Source: JBGPIK01 sp041484845
Lineage (GTDB): Bacteria > Desulfobacterota > Binatia > UBA9968
Length of the DNA: 5,422 bases
Reading direction: 5' to 3'
Assembly (NCBI GenBank): GCA_041484845.1
Contig: JBGPIK010000448.1
Location: 1-5,422, forward strand
Made by a program: the position numbers and the translations under genes. Positions 1-4,859 of the stretch are shown piece by piece. Under the pieces are notes generated by a model, which saw only the letters and a list, made by a program, of their open reading frames with translations, made no database searches and had not been told where the DNA came from. The first letter of the stretch is position 1, and every line of letters begins with the position of its first letter.

Positions 1-1
1 A

Positions 2-265
2 AAAGATAGGAGTTTCGCCTTGTCGGTTATGGGGAAGTATTTACGGATCACGGATACGGCGACGCTGTCCGAAGCCTACGATATATACGTACAAAAATAT
101 CTCCTCAAAGTTCCACTCCCAACCGTCGACGCGCTCAAAGCCGTCCTGGAGGAATTTGCAGGCAGGAATCCCAAGGCCAAAGAAGCGGACCCGAAAAAAT
201 TCTTTGATGACTCGTTTGTCCGGCAGATGCAGTCGAACGGTTTTATCGACGAGCTCTACCGTTGA
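2..265 (+). CDS. ABC transporter substrate-binding protein, C-terminal end (5' partial)
   Basis: The reading frame is open to the left edge of the window, so only the last 87 residues of a larger protein are present; the gene starts outside. The residues match the usual ending of NMT1/THI5-like (SsuA/TauA/NrtA type) periplasmic binding proteins: a G-K-Y-L-R-I-T-D stretch, then an A-Y-x-x-Y-V-x-K-Y-L helix, then P-x-P-T-V-x-A-L-K, and a closing F-V-R-Q-M-x-x-x-G-F-I-D-E-L-Y. Such proteins bind a small organic solute outside the cytoplasmic membrane and deliver it to an ABC permease. Family assignment rests on recognition of this C-terminal pattern. The ligand is unknown; related proteins take sulfonates, nitrate, pyrimidine precursors or aromatic compounds. 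The following amidohydrolase is on the same strand after a 187-base gap, so a shared pathway is possible but not shown. A TTG or ATG inside the fragment is not the true start. Confidence 0.8.
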   Translation, partial: KDRSFALSVMGKYLRITDTATLSEAYDIYVQKYLLKVPLPTVDALKAVLEEFAGRNPKAKEADPKKFFDDSFVRQMQSNGFIDELYR

Positions 266-452
266 TTTACAGCGATAGGGTTCAAGTTTAATTTTGCCGG
301 TACTTGTTCGTCTGAAACGCAGCTTGTTATGGGAACCCCAAGTTAAGTAAAAGGCGGTTCGTGGAGAGTCTGTCAAAGCGCGAGCGGCTCGTAACATACT
401 ATTAGCGCTCCCCCACGCCTCATTCAGGAGACCGATAGGGAGGTATTTGATC

Positions 453-1589
453 ATGCGCGTCATTGATGCCGACGGTCATGTCGAAGAAAGCGCCATCACA
501 TTTAGCGACAAATATTTCGCTCCCGCTTTTCGTGCCCATCGCCCCCAGATTGTCGGCGGCATTGAAGAAGGGCTCGCCTACTGGATGATTGATGAACAGC
601 TGTTCCCGCGCCGCGTCGGCCGGGGCTGCAACAATCTCGGTACGCCGGTAAGCTATCAAGGAAAACCCACCCGGCACGCGGCACGCAAACCGGATACTAT
701 CGGAAGCATGGAGCTCACTCACTTGAGCGAGCGGCTTCAGATCATGGACGAAGAAGGAATCTCGCTCCAGGTTTTATATCCGACGCTTTTCCTCGCCTAT
801 CCTCTGAGCTGCAATTCGGCTTACGTCACCGCCATGTGTGACGCTTATAATCGCTGGCTCGGCGATGTCTTGTCCGGTCAGGAGCGACTCAAGTGGGTCG
901 CGGTGGTCAACCTTGACGATGTTCCCGCTTCAGTGAACCAGGTCAAGGAAGCGAAAAAATTGGGCGCTGTCGGGATCATGATTTTGGGAACGGCGGGTGA
1001 CAGGCTGCTCGACGATCCGACCTTGCTTCCGTTCTATGACGCGGTCGCACAGGACGATTTATCGCTCGCCGTGCATGTCGGTTGGTCCTGTCCTTCAATC
1101 AACAACCTGTATAGCCATATTTATCCGTCGGGCGTCATCGCTTTCTTGATGCCGGTGCTCATGGGGCTCGTGTCGATGATGAGCGGCGGCATTCTGGATC
1201 GGTTTCCGAACCTCCGCGTGGTTTATCTCGAGGCCGGAATCCTATGGGTCCATTTTATTCTCGAGCGGCTACACCACCGTTATCAACATTCGGGAAAAAA
1301 TTTAGCCGCTGTGGTTTCCCGAACGGCGCCGGTTCAAAAGCTGCCGCCGCTGGAATATGTCAAGAAAGGGAATCTTTATTTCAGCACCGAGGTTGAAGAT
1401 GTGTTGCTACCCCAAGTCTTAGAGTTGGTAGGCGATGGGCAGATCATGTTCGGGTCCGATATGCCACACGGCGATCGTGAACGTTTCGCCGCTGATATTT
1501 TAAGAAAAAGAACCGACATCAGCGACGGCGCAAAGGTCAAGATTCTTGAATCTAACCCGGCTCGGTTCTACAATTTATCGGGCTCTTAA
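453..1589 (+). CDS. Amidohydrolase_2 (ACMSD-like) metal-dependent hydrolase/decarboxylase
   Basis: A complete 378-residue TIM-barrel protein of the amidohydrolase_2 (PF04909) superfamily, cytoplasmic. Family signatures appear in order: the N-terminal metal motif D-A-D-G-H (D7, H9, with E11 close by) replaces the classical HxH; H208 in L-A-V-H-V-G-W is the barrel histidine; E260 lies in Y-L-E-A-G, followed by W-V and L-E-R-L; the catalytic aspartate D336 lies in F-G-S-D-M-P-H; and N-P-A-R-F-Y-N-L closes the domain. Length is usual for the family. The start is taken at ATG 453 because a GGGAGG Shine-Dalgarno at 438-443 sits 9 bases upstream. A TTG at 447 would leave only three bases of spacing. 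Members hydrolyse or decarboxylate ring acids and related compounds (ACMSD, gamma-resorcylate decarboxylase), but the substrate cannot be assigned here. The nearby binding protein and isochorismatase-fold hydrolase suggest a catabolic role (inference). No convincing promoter was found in 266-452. Confidence 0.9.
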   Translation: MRVIDADGHVEESAITFSDKYFAPAFRAHRPQIVGGIEEGLAYWMIDEQLFPRRVGRGCNNLGTPVSYQGKPTRHAARKPDTIGSMELTHLSERLQIMDEEGISLQVLYPTLFLAYPLSCNSAYVTAMCDAYNRWLGDVLSGQERLKWVAVVNLDDVPASVNQVKEAKKLGAVGIMILGTAGDRLLDDPTLLPFYDAVAQDDLSLAVHVGWSCPSINNLYSHIYPSGVIAFLMPVLMGLVSMMSGGILDRFPNLRVVYLEAGILWVHFILERLHHRYQHSGKNLAAVVSRTAPVQKLPPLEYVKKGNLYFSTEVEDVLLPQVLELVGDGQIMFGSDMPHGDRERFAADILRKRTDISDGAKVKILESNPARFYNLSGS

Positions 1590-1660
1590 CGGACCACTGC
1601 GCACGACGGTGGCCATATCCCCGTCGCGTTGACTCTCTTCCGATTGTGGCGCCGTGGATA

Positions 1661-2218
1661 TCACTGTGGCTTTGAGCCGATCTCAAACAAGAAAATTGTA
1701 TGGTCGTGGAGGAAATCGCCCTTGAGTCGTTCGACTCTATCCGGCACCCATCCCTCAATGGGGAAATCATGCGATACGACTCGCGAACCTGGTTTTAACT
1801 GCCGGTCCAAGATCGGCCGCAGTTTGGCGTTAAATTCCGGCAGCATGTAGAGCGTGACCACGCTCGCCTGAGAAACGTCCACCGTAAGCGCGTCCTGCTC
1901 GCGAAATTCCACCAGGTGATCGACTTTTTCCCTAAACGCATTGTTCTGCGCTGTGCGCACGAGATCGGCATCAATCTCGATCCCAACGCCCCTCACACCG
2001 TAGCGCTTGGCCGCCTGGATGAGAATGCGGCCATCACCGCTGCCGAGATCATAGATCACATCGTCACTTTTGACCCGGGCCATTTCCAGCATGCGGTCGA
2101 TCACCTCGGGCGGCGTCGGTACGAAAGGCACTTCTCCATAAGTCCAGACGGGAATAGAGCAGCCGTTTGTTATCAAAACTAACAGAATCGAAATAATCCA
2201 ACGCAAGGTTGTTCTCAT
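1661..2218 (-). CDS. Exported or membrane-anchored class I SAM-dependent methyltransferase
   Basis: A 185-residue protein. Motif I, D-L-G-S-G-D-G-R-I (residues 57-65), and the acidic post-motif G-I-E-I-D (79-83) form a Rossmann SAM-binding site. T-L-Y-M-L-P (about 122-127), S-H-D-F (149-152) and a final H-D-H-T-I-F-L-F match a family of small methyltransferases that begin with the segment V-P-F-V-P-T-P-P-E-V. The N-terminus has a basic M-R-T-T-L-R-W, a hydrophobic I-I-S-I-L-L-V-L-I stretch and then T-N-G-C (C20). This looks like a signal peptide or anchor; the lipobox is non-canonical (T-N-G-C instead of L-[AS]-[GA]-C). ATG 2218 is chosen because a GGAGGAGG (2231-2238 on this strand) lies 12 bases upstream. 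The alternative TTG 2242 would add eight arginine-rich residues and would swallow that site. The gene is convergent with the amidohydrolase (71-base gap) and has its own promoter-like site at 2262-2291. The methyl acceptor is unknown. Confidence 0.87.
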   Translation of the reverse strand: MRTTLRWIISILLVLITNGCSIPVWTYGEVPFVPTPPEVIDRMLEMARVKSDDVIYDLGSGDGRILIQAAKRYGVRGVGIEIDADLVRTAQNNAFREKVDHLVEFREQDALTVDVSQASVVTLYMLPEFNAKLRPILDRQLKPGSRVVSHDFPIEGWVPDRVERLKGDFLHDHTIFLFEIGSKPQ

Positions 2219-2261
2219 TCTGATATAGCGCCTCCTCCACAAACCCTGACCGTACTCGGTC

Positions 2262-2291
2262 CTTATAAGGTACTTTTTGGGTGAGCGTCAA
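2262..2291 (-). promoter_or_regulatory. Sigma70-like promoter of the methyltransferase gene
   Basis: Read on the - strand, TTGACG (2286-2291) and TATAAG (2262-2267) each match five of six consensus bases and are separated by 18 bases. The predicted transcript would start near 2255 and give a leader of about 37 bases containing the GGAGGAGG site of the methyltransferase gene. The -10 box lies inside a perfect 10-bp palindrome, CCTTATAAGG (2261-2270), which could be an operator or chance. Confidence 0.6.
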
Positions 2292-2301
2292 TTAGCCCGG
2301 C

Positions 2302-2315
2302 GTCTGCATTCTACG
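2302..2315. repeat. 14-bp direct repeat, copy 1
   Basis: GTCTGCATTCTACG occurs here and again, identical and in the same orientation, at 2493-2506. This copy begins 10 bases from the -35 box of the - strand methyltransferase promoter. The role is unknown: it may be a shared regulatory site or the scar of a local duplication or insertion. Confidence 0.6.
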
Positions 2316-2343
2316 GCAGCATCAAAGTCACTTTCACCTTAGT

Positions 2344-2360
2344 GAATTGAATTGAATTGA
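2344..2360. repeat. Short tandem repeat (GAATT, 3.4 copies)
   Basis: The pentamer GAATT is repeated three times and followed by GA, in non-coding DNA between the first 14-bp repeat and the palindromic element. It is a simple-sequence tract with no visible function. Confidence 0.55.
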
Positions 2361-2381
2361 TTTCGCAAGTCCCGTTTGTCC

Positions 2382-2461
2382 AAAAATCCCCCCTGCCCCC
2401 CTTTTCCAAAGGGGGGAATTGAAAGTCTCCCTTTGTAAAGGGAGATTTAGAGGGATTTTCA
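2382..2461. repeat. Nested palindromic intergenic repeat (double hairpin, REP/MITE-like)
   Basis: Two perfect hairpins lie side by side. CCCCCCTTT (2396-2404) pairs with AAAGGGGGG (2408-2416) across a three-base loop, and TCTCCCTTT (2426-2434) pairs with AAAGGGAGA (2437-2445) across two bases. The outer ends are also imperfectly complementary: AAAATCCC near 2383-2390 against GGGATTTT at 2452-2459. The whole can fold as a three-stem cross. From general knowledge, similar elements (AATCCCCC ... CCCCCTTTTTCAAAGGGGG ... GGGGGATTT) are scattered in many copies through environmental proteobacterial and related genomes, and they produce spurious ORFs containing K-S-P-F-x-K-G-D and P-P-L-E-K-G-G-R-G-D-F; this copy gives exactly such a string on the - strand. 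It carries no gene and may act as an RNA structure or weak terminator for either flank. Confidence 0.8.
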
Positions 2462-2492
2462 TTCCTGTCGACACGACTTTCACGAAACCCTG

Positions 2493-2506
2493 GTCTGCAT
2501 TCTACG
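2493..2506. repeat. 14-bp direct repeat, copy 2
   Basis: This is the second perfect copy of GTCTGCATTCTACG (first at 2302-2315, 177 bases away end to start). It ends four bases before a TTGACA box that could serve the isochorismatase-fold gene, so each copy neighbours one of two outward-facing promoter-like sites. Confidence 0.6.
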
Positions 2507-2510
2507 CGCC

Positions 2511-2537
2511 TTGACAAATAGCAGCGGTTGTTATGTG
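2511..2537 (+). promoter_or_regulatory. Possible promoter of the isochorismatase-fold gene
   Basis: A perfect TTGACA -35 box lies at 2511-2516, 58 bases before the ATG. The -10 is poor: TATGTG at 2532-2537 gives a short 15-base spacer, and TGTGCT at 2534-2539 gives 17 bases but matches only the ends of the consensus. The -35 and its place directly upstream of a gene support the call; the missing good -10 weakens it. Confidence 0.35.
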
Positions 2538-2574
2538 CTTCGCTCTAGGAGAACGCACATCAAGGAGAAAAATC

Positions 2575-3294
2575 ATGCCCGTATGGGATGACATTTTGAC
2601 GCCACGCGACAAAGAGGTTTTTGCTCTTTCCGGCTTTGGCAAGCGCGCCGGTTTAGGGCAAAGACCAGCCATCCTCGTCATCGACGTCAATTACAACTTC
2701 GTCGGCGACAAGCCCGAGCCAATCCTCCAATCGGTAAAGCGGTTTCGTACGAGCTGCGGCGAGGAAGGTTGGGAAGGAGTTTATCGTATACGAGAGCTTT
2801 TAGTCGCAGCGCGAAATAAGTACCTGCCGACTTTCTACACAACCGCCGAGGAAAATCGGTCCAACACGATTACGATTGGCGGTTGGCAGGCGAAGAGCAG
2901 TCGCACCCATGAAGACATGACTGCAGAGTGGGAAAGAGCCAATGAGATTGTGGCCGAGATCGCCCCGCAGCCTGGCGACATCGTCGTGCACAAGCAGAAA
3001 CCGAGCGCCTTTTTCGGCACGCCGCTCATCAGCATGCTTAACGCAGTTCATGCCGATAGCGTTTTGGTCACAGGCACCACGACCAGCGGCTGCGTGCGCG
3101 CCAGTGTCATCGACGCTTTTTCTTACAACCTGAAAGTTTCAGTGATCGAGGAATGCGTCTTCGATCGCGGCCAGGCTTCGCATAAAATTAATCTCTTCGA
3201 CATGGCAATGAAATACGCCGACGTCATTCCACTGAAGGAAGCGATCGATTATATCCGCAGCCTTCCCGATAACCTTTTTGCCCCGGCGCTGTAA
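2575..3294 (+). CDS. Isochorismatase-fold cysteine hydrolase (N-carbamoylsarcosine amidase/maleamate amidohydrolase-like)
   Basis: A complete 239-residue cytoplasmic protein of PF00857. The catalytic triad is visible: D37 in I-L-V-I-D-V-N-Y-N-F, K140 in V-V-H-K-Q-K-P-S-A-F-F-G-T, and nucleophile C163 in G-T-T-T-S-G-C-V-R-A-S-V-I-D-A. The tail E-E-C-V-F-D-R then S-H-K-I-N-L-F-D-M-x-x-K-Y-A-D-V is typical of the branch containing N-carbamoylsarcosine amidase and maleamate amidohydrolase (NicF), enzymes that release ammonia from a C-N amide bond. The exact substrate is not determinable. An insertion around residues 94-112 (N-R-S-N-T ... G-G-W-Q-A-K-S-S-R) is the expected substrate-side region. 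ATG 2575 is chosen because AAGGAG (2562-2567) lies seven bases upstream; the in-frame ATG at 2533 lacks such a site and adds non-conserved residues. A TTGACA at 2511 may drive it. With the same-strand amidohydrolase it suggests hydrolytic catabolism of a nitrogen-containing compound (inference). Confidence 0.9.
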   Translation: MPVWDDILTPRDKEVFALSGFGKRAGLGQRPAILVIDVNYNFVGDKPEPILQSVKRFRTSCGEEGWEGVYRIRELLVAARNKYLPTFYTTAEENRSNTITIGGWQAKSSRTHEDMTAEWERANEIVAEIAPQPGDIVVHKQKPSAFFGTPLISMLNAVHADSVLVTGTTTSGCVRASVIDAFSYNLKVSVIEECVFDRGQASHKINLFDMAMKYADVIPLKEAIDYIRSLPDNLFAPAL

Positions 3295-3302
3295 TAAGTT
3301 CT

Positions 3303-3340
3303 ACGTTTTGGTTCAAAAACGTGCGCTTCTTGCCCGCACG
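3303..3340 (+). terminator. Two overlapping hairpins after the hydrolase gene, possible terminator
   Basis: ACGTTTT (3303-3309) pairs with AAAACGT (3316-3322), a 7-bp stem with a six-base loop. CGTGCG (3320-3325) pairs with CGCACG (3335-3340), a 6-bp stem with a nine-base loop. They share bases 3320-3322, so they largely exclude one another. The second is followed by a T-rich but interrupted ATCCTTCTTCGTT. The place, 9 bases after the stop codon and before the next promoter, fits transcription termination; the lack of a clean U tract keeps confidence low. Confidence 0.35.
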
Positions 3341-3351
3341 ATCCTTCTTCG

Positions 3352-3380
3352 TTGACATTTATCTACCTATGACATAGGCT
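3352..3380 (+). promoter_or_regulatory. Promoter of the DUF6516-HTH operon
   Basis: TTGACA (3352-3357, perfect) is followed after 17 bases by TAGGCT (3375-3380), which keeps the key T1, A2 and T6 of the -10 consensus. The predicted start of transcription near 3387 falls on or one base before the GTG start codon at 3388, so the message may be leaderless. The -10 box overlaps a palindrome that could be the operator. Confidence 0.55.
3366..3378. promoter_or_regulatory. Putative operator: 13-bp perfect palindrome over the -10 box
   Basis: CCTATG-A-CATAGG is a perfect inverted repeat with 6-base arms around one central base. It fills the end of the spacer and the first four bases of the -10 box of the toxin-antitoxin-like operon. 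Binding here would block RNA polymerase. The natural candidate to bind is the winged-helix protein encoded second in the operon (inference by analogy with autoregulated toxin-antitoxin operons). Confidence 0.45.
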
Positions 3381-3387
3381 GCCATAT

Positions 3388-3687
3388 GTGCTGAGAGCCA
3401 AGCTGCTTCGATCTGTTGATGTCTTTCTCCCTGGCCGATGGAGGGTCGTCATCAAAATATGGGAGCTGTCATCACTCAAGGCTGGACACCAAAGAGTGCG
3501 ATACCGCTTAAGCCTGATCTCGCCATCTGGTGAAAGGGTGGTAGGCTACGACAACCACCACCCCAAGGGTGACCATAGACATTATATGGGCCGGGAAACA
3601 GAGTACGTTTATAAGGATCCGGAGACGTTGATCCGCGACTTTTTGAAGGATGTACGGCAAGTTTCATCGGAAGAGGAACAGCGATGA
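3388..3687 (+). CDS. DUF6516 (TumE-like) family protein, putative toxin of a toxin-antitoxin pair
   Basis: A 99-residue protein with the layout of DUF6516, called the TumE family toxin in some annotation systems. It has an N-terminal strand pair (L-R-A-K-L-L-R then W-R-V-V-I-K-I-W-E-L), a Y-R-L-S-L-I strand (39-44), and the core V-V-G-Y-D-N-H-H-P-K-G-D-H-R-H at 51-65, where Y-D-N and G-D-H-R-H are the recognisable family signature. After it comes the C-terminal helix L-I-R-D-F-L-K-D-V. The GTG at 3388 is the only plausible start: the frame has a TGA at 3370-3372 and no ATG near the beginning. There is no good Shine-Dalgarno, only AGG at 3376-3378, and the promoter spacing suggests leaderless translation. 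It overlaps the next gene by ATGA. The histidine/aspartate-rich signature may be catalytic, but I know of no proven activity to assign. The toxin role is family-based inference. Confidence 0.78.
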   Translation: MLRAKLLRSVDVFLPGRWRVVIKIWELSSLKAGHQRVRYRLSLISPSGERVVGYDNHHPKGDHRHYMGRETEYVYKDPETLIRDFLKDVRQVSSEEEQR

Positions 3688-4055
3688 AGGTCAAAAAAAT
3701 CAAAATCAATTTAAAATCCCTGGAGGACGTGGGCAGGGAAGTCACCCGAGTCATGCGGGCCGTGGAAAGTGGAGAATCCGTCAGTCCTAAGCGTCATGAG
3801 ATCGTCTTTCCAAACTTTGCTGCACTTAGAAGCTTTCTTACGCCAAAGCGACTGGAGCTGATCCGGTTAATCCGGAAGCACGCTCCCAATTCGATTTCAC
3901 AATTAGCTCGCTTAGCCAAGAGAGATTTTGCCCGGGTCTACCAGGACTTAAAGATACTCTCCGCAGCAGGCATCATCGAGATACCCAAGGGCCTTAAAGG
4001 AGAGAGGGCCAAGCCGGGAGTGGCTGAAGAAATAAGGCTGGAGATCGTCGTGTAG
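3684..4055 (+). CDS. Winged-helix DNA-binding protein, HVO_A0114 type; putative antitoxin/autorepressor
   Basis: A 123-residue basic protein. Residues 1-50 have a lysine-rich start and a helix (V-T-R-V-M-R-A-V-E-S-G-E) leading to F-P-N-F-A-A-L-R-S-F. Then L-T-P-K-R-L-E-L-I-R-L-I (52-63) and the helix-turn-helix I-S-Q-L-A-R-L-A-K-R-D ... V-Y-Q-D-L-K-I-L-S-A-A-G-I-I-E (71-99) form a winged helix like that of the HVO_A0114 family of putative DNA-binding proteins, which commonly accompany DUF6516 genes (TumA-type antitoxin in TumE pairs, from general knowledge). ATG 3684 overlaps the toxin stop by ATGA, and GAGG at 3673-3676 gives seven bases of spacing, so the two genes are translationally coupled in the order toxin then antitoxin. 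It is the likely ligand of the palindrome at 3366-3378. No dimerisation or toxin-binding segment can be defined by eye. Confidence 0.82.
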   Translation: MKVKKIKINLKSLEDVGREVTRVMRAVESGESVSPKRHEIVFPNFAALRSFLTPKRLELIRLIRKHAPNSISQLARLAKRDFARVYQDLKILSAAGIIEIPKGLKGERAKPGVAEEIRLEIVV

Positions 4056-4141
4056 GATTGGGCTATTTTGAACCTCGGCTCGCCCCGACCGGTTTCCCAC
4101 CCTGCGCCCGGCCTCTGAAAACAGGTTCGCGTCGCAAGTCT

Positions 4142-4279
4142 ATGCCAAAAAAGAATGGCAGACGGACCATGAAGCCCATCGCTGACGACTCTGTCAAGAG
4201 CATGGCCGGAATGGCGGGCGCGAAAGACAAACTCCTGAAGACGTTGGCCGAGGAAGACGCGACGGAGCGGGAGCTGTAA
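4142..4279 (+). CDS. Small hypothetical protein (45 residues), doubtful
   Basis: A short ORF 86 bases after the antitoxin stop on the same strand. The predicted peptide starts basic (M-P-K-K-N-G-R-R) and ends as an amphipathic, charged helix (A-K-D-K-L-L-K-T-L-A-E-E-D-A-T-E-R-E-L). It has no cysteine, membrane segment or recognised motif. The C-terminal half has a protein-like composition, whereas the in-frame extension up to a TTG at 4058 (rich in P, R, G) does not; hence the ATG at 4142 is taken. A second ATG at 4169 would give 36 residues. Neither has a clear Shine-Dalgarno, which argues against expression. It might be a third gene of the toxin-antitoxin operon or not a gene at all. I do not recognise it. 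Confidence 0.35.
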   Translation: MPKKNGRRTMKPIADDSVKSMAGMAGAKDKLLKTLAEEDATEREL

Positions 4280-4458
4280 GGGTTGCGGTCACGGTTTTGG
4301 ACAAATAAAATTCGCCCTCAGTTGGGCTGACGCGAGTTCTTTTGGGTCTTGTGCGTATTGCCCAGTGAGCCAGCCTTCCGCTCATCCTTATTTAGCTTGC
4401 CGGTTTTTACAATTATGAGGTATGGATGAGGCTCAATTGGATTACCGCGAGGAGAAAG

Positions 4459-4731
4459 ATGAAGAAATCAGAAAGCAATCCGCATCTGCGAGCCGCTATC
4501 ATGGAAGCGGTGGAAAACCAGCTCCGTGATAATGATCCTCCTCAGACGCGACAGACCTTCAGTCGTCTAATTGAAGCCGGTCATTCTGAAAAAGAGGCAA
4601 AGCGACTGATCGGATGTGTGGTCTCGGCGGAAATTTTTGACGTGCTGAAGAAGAATGAACCCTTCAACCTTGACCGGTTTGTGAAAGCTCTCAACAAGCT
4701 TCCCGCGATGCCTTGGGAAGAAGAAACCTGA
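4459..4731 (+). CDS. DUF1841-like small protein of unknown function
   Basis: A 90-residue, soluble, probably all-helical protein. Its core, A-V-E-N-Q-L-R-D-N-D-P-P-Q-T-R-Q-T-F-S-R-L-I-E-A-G-H-S-E-K-E (split here: A-V-E-N-Q-L-R at 15-21, D-N-D-P-P at 22-26, R-L-I-E-A-G at 34-39), followed by E-A-K-R-L-I-G and a helix ending E-I-F-D-V-L-K, resembles the E-N-Q-L-R-x-D-D-P-P pattern of DUF1841 proteins. It is shorter than typical members, with little before that core. The end reads L-P-A-M-P-W-E-E-E-T. ATG 4459 is favoured because AGGAG (4450-4454) lies just upstream, although the four-base spacing is short. ATG 4426 would add 11 residues with little conservation value. It is convergent with the zinc-ribbon-like gene (128-base gap). 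No function is known to me; a regulatory or adaptor role would be speculation. Confidence 0.7.
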   Translation: MKKSESNPHLRAAIMEAVENQLRDNDPPQTRQTFSRLIEAGHSEKEAKRLIGCVVSAEIFDVLKKNEPFNLDRFVKALNKLPAMPWEEET

Positions 4732-4859
4732 GTTTGAGGGTGGATTCAAGAAGGTGCATGGTGCCTGTAGAAAGTAAGGTCCCTCCAATGAAACCTTAGT
4801 CGAATGGAGTAAACTGCCCCCGACATTCCCCCCTCTTTTTATTGGGTAACGCTCGCCCG

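Noticed and set aside
371..376. TTGACA on the - strand before the amidohydrolase gene
   Set aside because: It points back into the 3' end of the binding-protein gene, has no good -10 at 16-18 bases, and has no gene to serve.
41..463. 140-residue - strand ORF over the binding-protein end and the first intergenic region
   Set aside because: It lies antisense to a recognisable coding end, continues through non-coding DNA, and its residues show no family pattern.
1604..1626. CGACGG/CCGTCG hairpin between the convergent amidohydrolase and methyltransferase genes
   Set aside because: Only 6 bp with an 11-base loop and no T tract on either strand, so it is not called a terminator.
1629..1850. 73-residue + strand ORF opposite the methyltransferase
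   Set aside because: Antisense shadow of a gene with clear SAM-binding motifs.
2311..2517. 68-residue - strand ORF spanning the palindromic repeat
   Set aside because: Its residues (S-P-F-T-K-G-D ... P-P-L-E-K-G-G-R-G-D-F) are the well-known spurious translation of this repeat type; it has no ribosome binding site or family.
4194..4385. 63-residue - strand ORF over the small ORF and the 4280-4425 intergenic region
   Set aside because: Composition rich in R, P, T and S without motif or ribosome binding site; probably non-coding.
4280..4425. Intergenic region checked for a tRNA or small structured RNA
   Set aside because: Only a 4-bp GCCC/GGGC hairpin near 4315 is visible; no cloverleaf or known RNA motif.
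4777..4799. TAAGGT/ACCTTA stem between the DUF1841-like and zinc-ribbon-like genes
   Set aside because: 6 bp, 11-base loop, no U tract; too weak for a terminator.
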